This document shows positions 1 through 5,194 of a stretch of DNA of 6,524 nucleotides, piece after piece. The notes beneath the pieces were generated by a model, which saw nothing but the letters and a program-made list of their open reading frames with translations, was not told the origin of the DNA and ran no database searches. Location: NCBI GenBank assembly GCA_045593265.1, contig JAZNWH010000037.1, forward strand, positions 1 through 6,524, given 5' to 3'. Source of the DNA: RGIG8497 sp045593265. GTDB taxonomy: Bacteria > Bacillota > Clostridia > RGIG6154. The first letter of the stretch is position 1; each line of letters begins with the position of its first letter. Both the position numbers and the translations under genes were made by a program.

Positions 1-16
1 CGGTTGCACCAATTTT

Positions 17-298
17 TTATTTTATGTTCTTCGCTAGGTCATCGTAGCATTCGAGTAGCATCCTGACACCTAATTTAAAGCCTATCTTGAAGACTTCGCA
101 TTCGTTAAGTTGTGTCAGTTCATCATAACAATCTCTGTATTTTTCGAATATCTCTTTATTTTTCTCATCTAACGACTTCATCAATGTTCCTTCGTGCCTC
201 TTAATCAGGTCACTGATTTTAATCATTTCTATGTTACTCTCACCATGACTTTCGTTTGGATGTATGTTTCCATACCATAATTCTTCAAGTATTTTCAT
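17..298 (-). CDS. DUF6809-like small protein of unknown function
   Basis: A 93-residue, charged, probably all-helical cytosolic protein with no signal peptide or membrane segment. The opening (MKILEELWYGNIHP) and the later ECEVFKIGFKLGVRMLLE stretch match my memory of the DUF6809 family, small proteins common in Clostridia genomes and mobile elements. No function is known to me and I assign none. The ATG has a strong site, GGGAGGG at 305-311, six bases upstream and inside the end of the preceding gene. The preceding stop and this start share a base (TAATG), so the two genes are likely translationally coupled. The family name comes from pattern memory without a search; that it is a real gene is much more certain. 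Confidence 0.72.
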   Translation of the reverse strand: MKILEELWYGNIHPNESHGESNIEMIKISDLIKRHEGTLMKSLDEKNKEIFEKYRDCYDELTQLNECEVFKIGFKLGVRMLLECYDDLAKNIK

Positions 299-540
299 TA
301 TTTGCCCTCCCTACGCAAAGAGAGCGCCTCAAATTCCGGTATATCCGAAATCGAGTCGCCCTCTTCAATCATTTTCTTTGCTGTCAGCAGTGCGTGCTTG
401 ACATAAATCGTATTAAGTTGTTCTCGTATCATTTTGGCATCAGCCTTTTGCTCCACCAACCTGAATACTTCCATAAATACATCGCTCTCAATGTTGTACT
501 TCTCGCCACACATAATTTCATCTAATGTGTACTTCGCCAT
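298..540 (-). CDS. 80-residue hypothetical protein
   Basis: I do not recognise a family. The protein is 80 residues, charged and predicted helical (MAKYTLDEIMCGEKYN at the start, a Lys/Glu-rich tail), without cysteine pairs, signal peptide or membrane segment. The chosen ATG at 540 has AGGAGGTG at 547-554, six bases upstream. An in-frame ATG at 576 is unlikely because it would lie at the -10 box of the promoter at 567-595 and has no ribosome site. The stop overlaps the start of the DUF6809-like gene by one base, so the two form a small operon. Base composition here is richer in GC than in the restriction genes to the right, so this pair probably belongs to the flanking DNA and not to the restriction island. 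Confidence 0.7.
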   Translation of the reverse strand: MAKYTLDEIMCGEKYNIESDVFMEVFRLVEQKADAKMIREQLNTIYVKHALLTAKKMIEEGDSISDIPEFEALSLRREGK

Positions 541-546
541 CCGTGT

Positions 547-554
547 CACCTCCT
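547..554 (-). promoter_or_regulatory. Ribosome binding site that sets the 540 start
   Basis: AGGAGGTG read on the minus strand, six bases before the ATG at 540. It decides between this start and the in-frame ATG at 576. Confidence 0.8.
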
Positions 555-566
555 TCGGTAACACAA

Positions 567-595
567 ACAGTACCACAGAAAGAGACGGAAGTCAA
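567..595 (-). promoter_or_regulatory. Sigma-70/SigA-type promoter of the left two-gene operon
   Basis: On the minus strand, TTGACT (590-595) is followed by a 17-base spacer and TACTGT (567-572). A TG dinucleotide one base before the -10 gives an extended -10. Transcription would start near 560, leaving a leader of about 20 bases that contains the AGGAGGTG site. Seen by inspection only. Confidence 0.6.
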
Positions 596-659
596 CGAAG
601 GAATATATAATTTCCTGATTTCTTAAATTTAAAATAATAAACAAATTTCCTTTTTATAC

Positions 660-688
660 TTGAATATTATAGCGCACTGCGCTATAAT
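660..688 (+). promoter_or_regulatory. Promoter of the HhaI-like methyltransferase
   Basis: TTGAAT (660-665), a 17-base spacer, then a consensus TATAAT (683-688). Transcription would start around 695-697, giving a leader of only about 15-17 bases that begins almost at AGGAGG (699-704), which is seven bases before the ATG. Both GCGC sites of the palindrome lie in the spacer, the second one directly against the -10 box. GCGC is the predicted target of the encoded methyltransferase. Confidence 0.78.
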
Positions 689-694
689 ATTCAA
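666..694 (-). promoter_or_regulatory. Mirror-image leftward promoter in the same palindrome
   Basis: Because of the inverted repeat, the minus strand carries the same TTGAAT (689-694), 17-base spacer and TATAAT (666-671). Transcription would start near 657-659 and run left towards the 80-residue gene with a leader of about 118 bases. The two promoters share the same DNA, so polymerase could occupy only one at a time. Whether the leftward one is used is unknown; the gene there has its own promoter at 567-595. Confidence 0.55.
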
Positions 695-711
695 GTATAG
701 GAGGTATTGAT

Positions 712-1689
712 ATGATTGCAATTGATAAAAAAACCTTGAACAATTATACTTTCATTGATCTTTTTGCAGGTTTGGGTGGTTTTAGAATCGCGCTGGAATC
801 TTTAGGTGCAAAATGCGTATATTCTAACGAATGGGATGTTCCTGTTCAACAGGTCTACGCAGACAACTTTGGCGATACTCCCGAAGGTGACATTACTAAG
901 GTAAATGAATTTTCTATTCCTGATCACGATATATTATGTGCAGGATTTCCTTGCCAAGCATTTTCTATAAGTGGAAAACAAAGGGGTTTTGAAGACAGCA
1001 GAGGAACACTCTTTTTTGATGTTGCACGAATTGTTAAGGCTAAAAAACCTAAAATTGTTTTTATGGAAAACGTAAAGAATTTTGCTTCACATGATAACGG
1101 AAGAACTTTAGAAGTCGTAAAAAATACTATGGAAGAGTTAGGATACACATTTAATCAACGTGTTTTAAACGCTGTTGACTATGGTGTTCCACAAAAAAGA
1201 GAAAGAATATATATGGTATGCTTTAGAAAAGATTTAAACATTTCTAATTTTACATATCCCAAGCCCTTTAAATTAACAAAGCATGTTGAAGATTTCTTAC
1301 TCAATGACGAAAAACTAGTCGAACATTTATATGTTGATAGACCAGACACATATTACAATGATACAAAAGACGATAAACATAGCGATAAATCAATTAGACT
1401 TGGCATAGTTAATAAAGGTGGTCAAGGAGAACGCATATACAGTACAAAAGGTATTGCTATTACATTGTCTGCTTATGGCGGTGGTGTTTTTGCTAAAACA
1501 GGAGGTTATCTCATTAATGGCAGAGCCAGAAAATTACATCCAAGAGAGTGTGCAAGAATTATGGGATACCCGGATAGTTATAAAATTTGTAGTAGTGCCA
1601 ACCAAGCATATCAACAGTTTGGCAATTCTGTAGTCATAGATGTTCTACAGTATATTGCTAAAGAAATAGGAAATTGTATACAGGAGTAA
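712..1689 (+). CDS. hhaIM: HhaI-like DNA (cytosine-5) methyltransferase, predicted GCGC specificity
   Basis: This type II methyltransferase transfers a methyl group from S-adenosylmethionine to C5 of cytosine. It should protect the host against the matching endonuclease at 1980-2771. Its 325 residues compare with 327 for M.HhaI, and from memory it is alike along almost its whole length. Visible motifs are: I, FIDLFAGLGGF (14-24); IV, GFPCQAFS with nucleophile Cys81; VI, MENVKN with Glu119; VIII, QKRERIYM with Arg163 and Arg165; and X, QQFGNSVV (301-308). The target-recognition region has GGQGERIYS (236-244), including the equivalents of HhaI Gln237 and Arg240, and LSAYGGG. These support GCGC recognition. 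The ATG has AGGAGG at 699-704, seven bases upstream. Transcription is from the palindromic promoter. There is no N-terminal helix-turn-helix extension that could act as a repressor. The 99-residue gene follows seven bases downstream. Confidence 0.95.
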   Translation: MIAIDKKTLNNYTFIDLFAGLGGFRIALESLGAKCVYSNEWDVPVQQVYADNFGDTPEGDITKVNEFSIPDHDILCAGFPCQAFSISGKQRGFEDSRGTLFFDVARIVKAKKPKIVFMENVKNFASHDNGRTLEVVKNTMEELGYTFNQRVLNAVDYGVPQKRERIYMVCFRKDLNISNFTYPKPFKLTKHVEDFLLNDEKLVEHLYVDRPDTYYNDTKDDKHSDKSIRLGIVNKGGQGERIYSTKGIAITLSAYGGGVFAKTGGYLINGRARKLHPRECARIMGYPDSYKICSSANQAYQQFGNSVVIDVLQYIAKEIGNCIQE

Positions 1690-1696
1690 CATATCT

Positions 1697-1996
1697 ATGA
1701 ATGAGCTTGATTTTCGCACTTGGCTTACTGAAAAAAATGTTGACAAAAAGGTTATAAGCGATATGATCTCGCGCCTTAAAAAAGTTGAGAAAGAAATAAA
1801 TCACTGCGATCTCGATGCAGAGTATCGCAGTGATAAAGGTGAATACATATTATCTCTGTTTTTAAACAAAGGTGTTAACGATGGTATGAAAAAAATCTCG
1901 CCAATGCTCCCTATTGGAAAGTATCAATTAAATACATACAAATATGCCATTCGGAAATACTTTTGTTTTTTAATGGAAACTATTTCAGACGATTGA
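1697..1996 (+). CDS. Small helical companion protein of the methyltransferase (unknown function)
   Basis: A 99-residue charged protein in the same operon as the GCGC methyltransferase. Its AGGAG site (1682-1686) overlaps the end of that gene, ten bases before the ATG. I cannot assign a named family. Segments such as FRTWLTEKNVDKKVISDMISRL and KYQLNTYKYAIRKYFCFL look like the helical SAM-like core-binding domain at the N-terminus of tyrosine recombinases, and the HNH protein at 5191-5883 opens with a similar-looking domain. No recombinase catalytic domain and no C-protein style helix-turn-helix is evident. It may bind DNA and adjust the methyltransferase or nuclease, or it may be the remaining N-terminal part of a longer protein. 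Its last 17 bases overlap the end of the opposing endonuclease gene. Confidence 0.7.
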   Translation: MNELDFRTWLTEKNVDKKVISDMISRLKKVEKEINHCDLDAEYRSDKGEYILSLFLNKGVNDGMKKISPMLPIGKYQLNTYKYAIRKYFCFLMETISDD

Positions 1997-2771
1997 TAAA
2001 CTCTTCCTCTGAAATACCGTTTTTGTTGCTTTTAAGGTCTATAGAAAAGATGACATTCGCATTGTATGTATTAGACAGTTTTCTAATTTCATACTCTGAC
2101 CCTCTTTTTGAAAACATATATTCATATCCACCGTAAACAAAGCGTTTGTTGTGTAATTCATAGTCTGATTTCACAAAGAGTTTTTCTCCATCATTTCGGA
2201 AATTTACTACACCACAATCCATACTTTTTATTACATTAGCAATTAAGGATATTCTGCTAGATCCTACATTTCCGGAACCGCTACGTTTGATTCTGTACTT
2301 TGCAGAGATGTTGAAATATTGAATAATATCTTCTATATGAATTATTCGATAATCGTTTGTTATAAAATATTCGGCTCCCTTTTCTTTATAAATTTGGGCA
2401 ATCCAATTAGAGAAAATTTGGGGGCCATTTTTCATGTCTATATCTTTCCCAGCAGTACCAGCTTCTCTAAATTCATCAAAATATTCATTCATGTAGTCCA
2501 TTATCATTATAGCATATTCATTGATTCTGTTTACATTTAAGTCACTATAAATAAAAGTACGACTACTAACATCTGGTAATAATACAAATTGTCCACATTG
2601 TGCAGGGCAGTGTTTGGCGTCAATATAAAACAATCTGCCGCTTCTGGTTTTAACCTTTATATCCGCTACTGTTGAGTCCGATCCGCCCTGGTGTTCAAAG
2701 TGTGCATAAGTTCCAAAAACGTCATTCAAATAATCTGTACAATCTAATTCAAAATCTTGCCATACTGCCAT
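1980..2771 (-). CDS. hhaIR: HhaI-like type II restriction endonuclease, predicted to cut GCGC
   Basis: A 263-residue nuclease of the PD-(D/E)XK type, close in length to R.HhaI as I recall it (about 258). Like R.HhaI it has an AQCGQFVLLP segment, an R-x-KRSGSG stretch and a C-terminal LSNTYNANVIFS motif. The candidate active site is Asp37 followed by Asp51-Ala-Lys53, where the (D/E)XK acid is Asp instead of the Glu recalled for HhaI, then Gln58 and Gln61. The 2771 ATG is chosen over an in-frame ATG at 2786 because GGAGG (2780-2784) lies eight bases before it, and because the protein then begins like its paralogue (MAVWQDFE versus MAWQEFE). It starts 17 bases after the stop of the paralogue, so it is probably in that operon, opposite in direction to its cognate methyltransferase. 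Confidence 0.9.
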   Translation of the reverse strand: MAVWQDFELDCTDYLNDVFGTYAHFEHQGGSDSTVADIKVKTRSGRLFYIDAKHCPAQCGQFVLLPDVSSRTFIYSDLNVNRINEYAIMIMDYMNEYFDEFREAGTAGKDIDMKNGPQIFSNWIAQIYKEKGAEYFITNDYRIIHIEDIIQYFNISAKYRIKRSGSGNVGSSRISLIANVIKSMDCGVVNFRNDGEKLFVKSDYELHNKRFVYGGYEYMFSKRGSEYEIRKLSNTYNANVIFSIDLKSNKNGISEEEFINRLK

Positions 2772-2779
2772 CTTGTTTT

Positions 2780-2784
2780 CCTCC
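2780..2784 (-). promoter_or_regulatory. Ribosome binding site that sets the 2771 start
   Basis: GGAGG on the minus strand, eight bases before the ATG at 2771. It overlaps the upstream in-frame ATG at 2786, which has no ribosome site of its own, so the shorter 263-residue protein is preferred. Confidence 0.75.
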
Positions 2785-2788
2785 ATTT

Positions 2789-3595
2789 TTATAATAGTTC
2801 TTCTTCAAAAAGTTCTAAATCCGAGATTTCTTGCCTTGTTTTAACACGTACCCTAAATATCACCGTAGGATTTTTAGTTTTTCTGTTTAATTTCCTTATT
2901 TCGTATTCATTGTCTTCCTCGCGTGCACGGAATTGATATGTAAGAGTATCTACTACAAACAATTCATCGTCAACTAATCTGTTCGTGTGTGCTAAAAGAC
3001 GATTTTTTTTGCCATCTCTAAATTGTTCAGTATCTGAAACATCATACTCCTCTTCTATGTAGGAAGAAATTGCTGACCAATTCTTCTTTGCAGGTTGCGA
3101 AGAACCACTTCCTTTATTTCGCATTGTTGCAAAAATATCAAAATAGTTCATAAATTCTTCAACCGGAAAAATTATAAAACCATTTTTGTATGTTATTATA
3201 TATTTTACACCACGATTCTTATAATGGTCAATAATCCATTGAGAAAAATAATATTTATCTACATCAATATCTTCTCCGGCTGTTCCTGCGTTAAAAAATA
3301 TATCATAATTATCATTTATATACGAAAGTATGATTCTTGTAAACTCATTTTCAACTGATTTATTCTTAGGAGAGAAGTAGAAACATTTATTCTCTATATC
3401 TGGCAACACAACAAACTGTCCGGATTGTGCGGCAGCCATTTTCGCTTCAACATAGAATATCACTCTGTCGTTCACTACAACTGCAATGTCAGATACATTA
3501 GAATTAGAGCCACCCTCAAGAATAAAACTAGCCTTGTCCCCATAATTATCATTTAAATAATTCTCACATGCTTTTTCAAATTCTTGCCATGCCAT
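2789..3595 (-). CDS. Second HhaI-like restriction endonuclease (paralogue)
   Basis: This 268-residue protein is clearly related to the one at 1980-2771 along its whole length. Shared points are WQ-x-FE at the start, YLND, GGS-x-S-x-V-x-DI, FY-x-(D/E)AK, AQ-x-GQFV-x-LPD, AGTAG-x-DID, FS-x-WI, SGS and YEIRKL. The candidate PD-(D/E)XK site is Asp36 with Glu50-Ala-Lys52, which looks intact. It departs from HhaI in the C-terminal third: it has an extra charged stretch around 195-215 and NRKTKNPTVIFRV where the other has LSNTYNANVIFS. This may mean a changed target. It follows the gene at 3597-4163 by one base (TAG-A-ATG) with GAGGTG at 3601-3606, so translation is coupled. No second HhaI-type methyltransferase is visible, so its protecting partner is either of the two methyltransferases here or lies elsewhere. 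Confidence 0.85.
   Translation of the reverse strand: MAWQEFEKACENYLNDNYGDKASFILEGGSNSNVSDIAVVVNDRVIFYVEAKMAAAQSGQFVVLPDIENKCFYFSPKNKSVENEFTRIILSYINDNYDIFFNAGTAGEDIDVDKYYFSQWIIDHYKNRGVKYIITYKNGFIIFPVEEFMNYFDIFATMRNKGSGSSQPAKKNWSAISSYIEEEYDVSDTEQFRDGKKNRLLAHTNRLVDDELFVVDTLTYQFRAREEDNEYEIRKLNRKTKNPTVIFRVRVKTRQEISDLELFEEELL
2791..2819 (-). promoter_or_regulatory. Possible internal promoter for the last endonuclease
   Basis: TTTAGA (2814-2819), a 17-base spacer and TATTAT (2791-2796) on the minus strand, at the end of the paralogue gene. The start point would fall next to GGAGG (2780-2784). Such matches arise by chance in AT-rich DNA, so this is weak. Confidence 0.25.
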
Positions 3596-3596
3596 T

Positions 3597-4163
3597 CTAC
3601 CACCTCTTTACCTTTTTATATTCTTTAATATCTAAAATTGTATTTACGGGTTTCAAAAATCCAAATCCGTAGAAGCCAGTCTTTGTTCCTCGTGCTCGTA
3701 AGTTTGCATCTAAAATAAGATCGTCATCTTGATATGTATTGAGAATATCTTTTGTTGCCAATCCGCAAACAGCTACTACATTTTCTTCTTTTATACTTCG
3801 GATGCACATTATTTGAGGATAGTAATTATTTTTAAAAATTATAGGGAATTTACCATACTCAACTGTTTTTATGCCTACAGAATATCCAGGCACATCAGGG
3901 ACATGGTAAGACTTAGAATCGCCTATTGACCAATCAATAACATTAATACCAAATAGTTTTTCAATAGCTGCCTCCCCCATGAATCCTGTTGTAAATCGTT
4001 TAAATTCGCTTTGATTATCTATTTTGTGATGTTCTTCAGTAGCTTTTCTCTCAACAATATCATTTACTAAATCATATATCTGTTCAACATATCCGGGGTC
4101 AATTTTGACTATCGTAAAACCCTTTGCATATGGATCTACATCATTTTTGTACGAATGTTTCAT
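3597..4163 (-). CDS. Candidate PD-(D/E)XK restriction endonuclease, partner of the second methyltransferase
   Basis: A 188-residue protein that I do not recognise as a named enzyme. Its sequence has a nuclease-like arrangement: FMGEAAIEKL with Glu64, then PD at 89-90, then GIKTVE with Lys99 and Glu102. This resembles an E...PD...xK active site, although the position two before Lys99 is Gly97 where Asp or Glu is usual, so Glu64 or Glu102 may supply the acid. A second conserved-looking block is LRARGTKTGFYGF (145-157). Placement directly after a cytosine-5 methyltransferase supports a restriction role. The 4163 ATG is chosen because GGAGTGA (4169-4175) lies five bases upstream. An in-frame ATG at 4184 overlaps the methyltransferase stop (ATGA) but has no ribosome site; it would add seven residues. 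Confidence 0.68.
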   Translation of the reverse strand: MKHSYKNDVDPYAKGFTIVKIDPGYVEQIYDLVNDIVERKATEEHHKIDNQSEFKRFTTGFMGEAAIEKLFGINVIDWSIGDSKSYHVPDVPGYSVGIKTVEYGKFPIIFKNNYYPQIMCIRSIKEENVVAVCGLATKDILNTYQDDDLILDANLRARGTKTGFYGFGFLKPVNTILDIKEYKKVKRW

Positions 4164-4168
4164 AGTTA

Positions 4169-4175
4169 TCACTCC
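4169..4175 (-). promoter_or_regulatory. Ribosome binding site favouring the 4163 start
   Basis: GGAGTGA on the minus strand, five bases before the ATG at 4163. The alternative ATG at 4184 has only an ATGA overlap with the upstream stop, so re-initiation there cannot be excluded. Confidence 0.6.
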
Positions 4176-4180
4176 ATTTT

Positions 4181-5146
4181 TCATTCAAGAAAACTGTTTA
4201 CAATTTTATTTCCTAAATAATGAATAACATTAACTGTCATGGCATTACCTGCCTGCATCAAAAGGTGACGATCAGTAACTTCTGTTTTTACTTTGTCAGC
4301 ATATTCTTTTGGGAACCCTTGTAATAGTAATGCTTCATAGCCGGTCAATTGATATATTCTCCCGCCCTTAACATATAAAACACCATCTCTTTGGGCACGT
4401 AAAGTAGGACATTTACCTTCATATATCCTAAGATCGTTCATTCTAGTATCAATTATTTTTCCTTCCAATTTTTTAATATCTTCTACTGTGTATTCTCCAT
4501 TATTCGTAGGATTATTTAAATAGTGCTTTAATATTTCTATTCTCTCATCAGATGCAATGTTGTTATCTATTAAAAAATCATTCAAACATGGTTTTTCTAC
4601 TATGTCAGGCCATGCGAATTTTTCGAAATTTAATTTAAAATCTTTCCGATAACCGACAAAGTAAACTCTTTGACGCATTTGCGGAACACCATATTCTAAG
4701 CTTGTTAGAACTTTATATGTAACATAATACCCTGAATTTTCAAGTTCTTCAATTATCACTTTAAGGGTCTTTCCTTTATCGTGTGTTACAAGACCCCTTA
4801 CATTTTCTAAAAGAAAACATTTAGGCTGCATTTCCCTCATTATCCTCGACAATTGGAAGATAATCTGGCCACGATCATCAGAAAAACCATCTTTTCTTCC
4901 TATAACCGAGAAGGTTTGACAAGGGAAGCCTGCAATGAGCATATCAAAATCTGGCAATTTATCTCTTCCTAGTTTTTTTAAATTACCGTAATTAATATCA
5001 TTATCTGTATTATGCATTAATTTATATGTTGTATCTGCAAGTCTACTTGTTTCTGACCTTCCAACACAACTTAAACCTGCTTTTTCAAGGCCTAACCTTC
5101 CTCCACCTATACCTGAACAAAAATCAAAAAATGTTTTAATTTCCAC
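4181..5146 (-). CDS. DNA (cytosine-5) methyltransferase, specificity unknown
   Basis: A 321-residue type II cytosine-5 methyltransferase with all main motifs: I, FFDFCSGIGGGRLGL (6-20); IV, GFPCQTFS with nucleophile Cys76; VI, LLENVRGL with Glu114; VIII, QMRQRVYFVGYR with Arg158 and Arg160; and X, MQAGNAMTVNVI (287-298). The recognition region between VIII and IX contains DTRMNDLRIYEGK followed by PTLRAQ. It is quite unlike the HhaI-type recognition region of the other methyltransferase, so a different target is expected, but I cannot name it. The start is GTG, with AGAGG at 5157-5161, ten bases upstream. No internal ATG would keep motif I. The next gene begins at or just past its stop, and the nuclease there is the most likely partner. 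Confidence 0.92.
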   Translation of the reverse strand: MEIKTFFDFCSGIGGGRLGLEKAGLSCVGRSETSRLADTTYKLMHNTDNDINYGNLKKLGRDKLPDFDMLIAGFPCQTFSVIGRKDGFSDDRGQIIFQLSRIMREMQPKCFLLENVRGLVTHDKGKTLKVIIEELENSGYYVTYKVLTSLEYGVPQMRQRVYFVGYRKDFKLNFEKFAWPDIVEKPCLNDFLIDNNIASDERIEILKHYLNNPTNNGEYTVEDIKKLEGKIIDTRMNDLRIYEGKCPTLRAQRDGVLYVKGGRIYQLTGYEALLLQGFPKEYADKVKTEVTDRHLLMQAGNAMTVNVIHYLGNKIVNSFLE

Positions 5147-5165
5147 TGAACCTATTCCTCTCTAT

Positions 5166-5194
5166 AGTGTAACGCAAATAATGATAAAAATCAA
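5166..5194 (-). promoter_or_regulatory. Possible promoter ahead of the second methyltransferase
   Basis: TTGATT (5189-5194), a 17-base spacer and TACACT (5166-5171) on the minus strand, in the 44-base gap after the HNH gene. The start would lie near 5159, at the AGAGG ribosome site, giving a very short leader. The -10 box is poor, so this is tentative. Confidence 0.3.

Larger units (their letters stand above)
655..699. repeat. Perfect 22-bp inverted repeat with one-base loop, overlapping two promoters
   Basis: Bases 655-676 and 678-699 are exact reverse complements around C677, giving a 45-base near-perfect palindrome. Each arm contains TTGAAT, ATTATA/TATAAT and one GCGC site (672-675 and 679-682). 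The repeat ends at the first base of the AGGAGG ribosome site of the methyltransferase. It is unlikely to be an intrinsic terminator because no T run follows it on either strand in the direction of transcription. Its layout fits a symmetric promoter and possible operator better. Confidence 0.93.

Noticed and set aside
1..16. Possible tRNA end or terminator at the left edge
   Set aside because: The 16 bases after the DUF6809-like stop show no stem or T run in the right orientation and are too few to judge.
256..525. Plus-strand open frame of 89 codons
   Set aside because: It lies opposite the two small leftward genes, which have strong ribosome sites and a promoter; this frame has neither.
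655..699. Inverted repeat as an intrinsic terminator
   Set aside because: No T run follows the stem on either strand in the direction of transcription, and both arms carry promoter boxes instead.
655..699. Inverted repeat as the end of an insertion sequence or miniature element
   Set aside because: There is no transposase, no second copy in the window and no flanking direct repeat.
924..1148. Minus-strand open frame of 74 codons
   Set aside because: It is a shadow of the methyltransferase motif IV to VI region, which is clearly coding on the plus strand.
1418..1633. Plus-strand open frame of 71 codons
   Set aside because: It is out of frame inside the recognition region of the methyltransferase.
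1697..1996. 99-residue protein as a classical C (controller) protein
   Set aside because: No XRE-type helix-turn-helix pattern is seen, and it lies after the methyltransferase instead of ahead of the endonuclease.
2319..2540. Plus-strand open frame of 73 codons
   Set aside because: It lies opposite the HhaI-like endonuclease, with no ribosome site and a hydrophobic composition typical of antisense AT-rich frames.
3095..3358. Plus-strand open frame of 87 codons
   Set aside because: It is antisense to the second endonuclease; its Ile/Tyr-rich product is an artefact of AT-rich DNA.
3729..3929. Plus-strand open frame of 66 codons
   Set aside because: It is antisense to the candidate PD-(D/E)XK nuclease and has no ribosome site.
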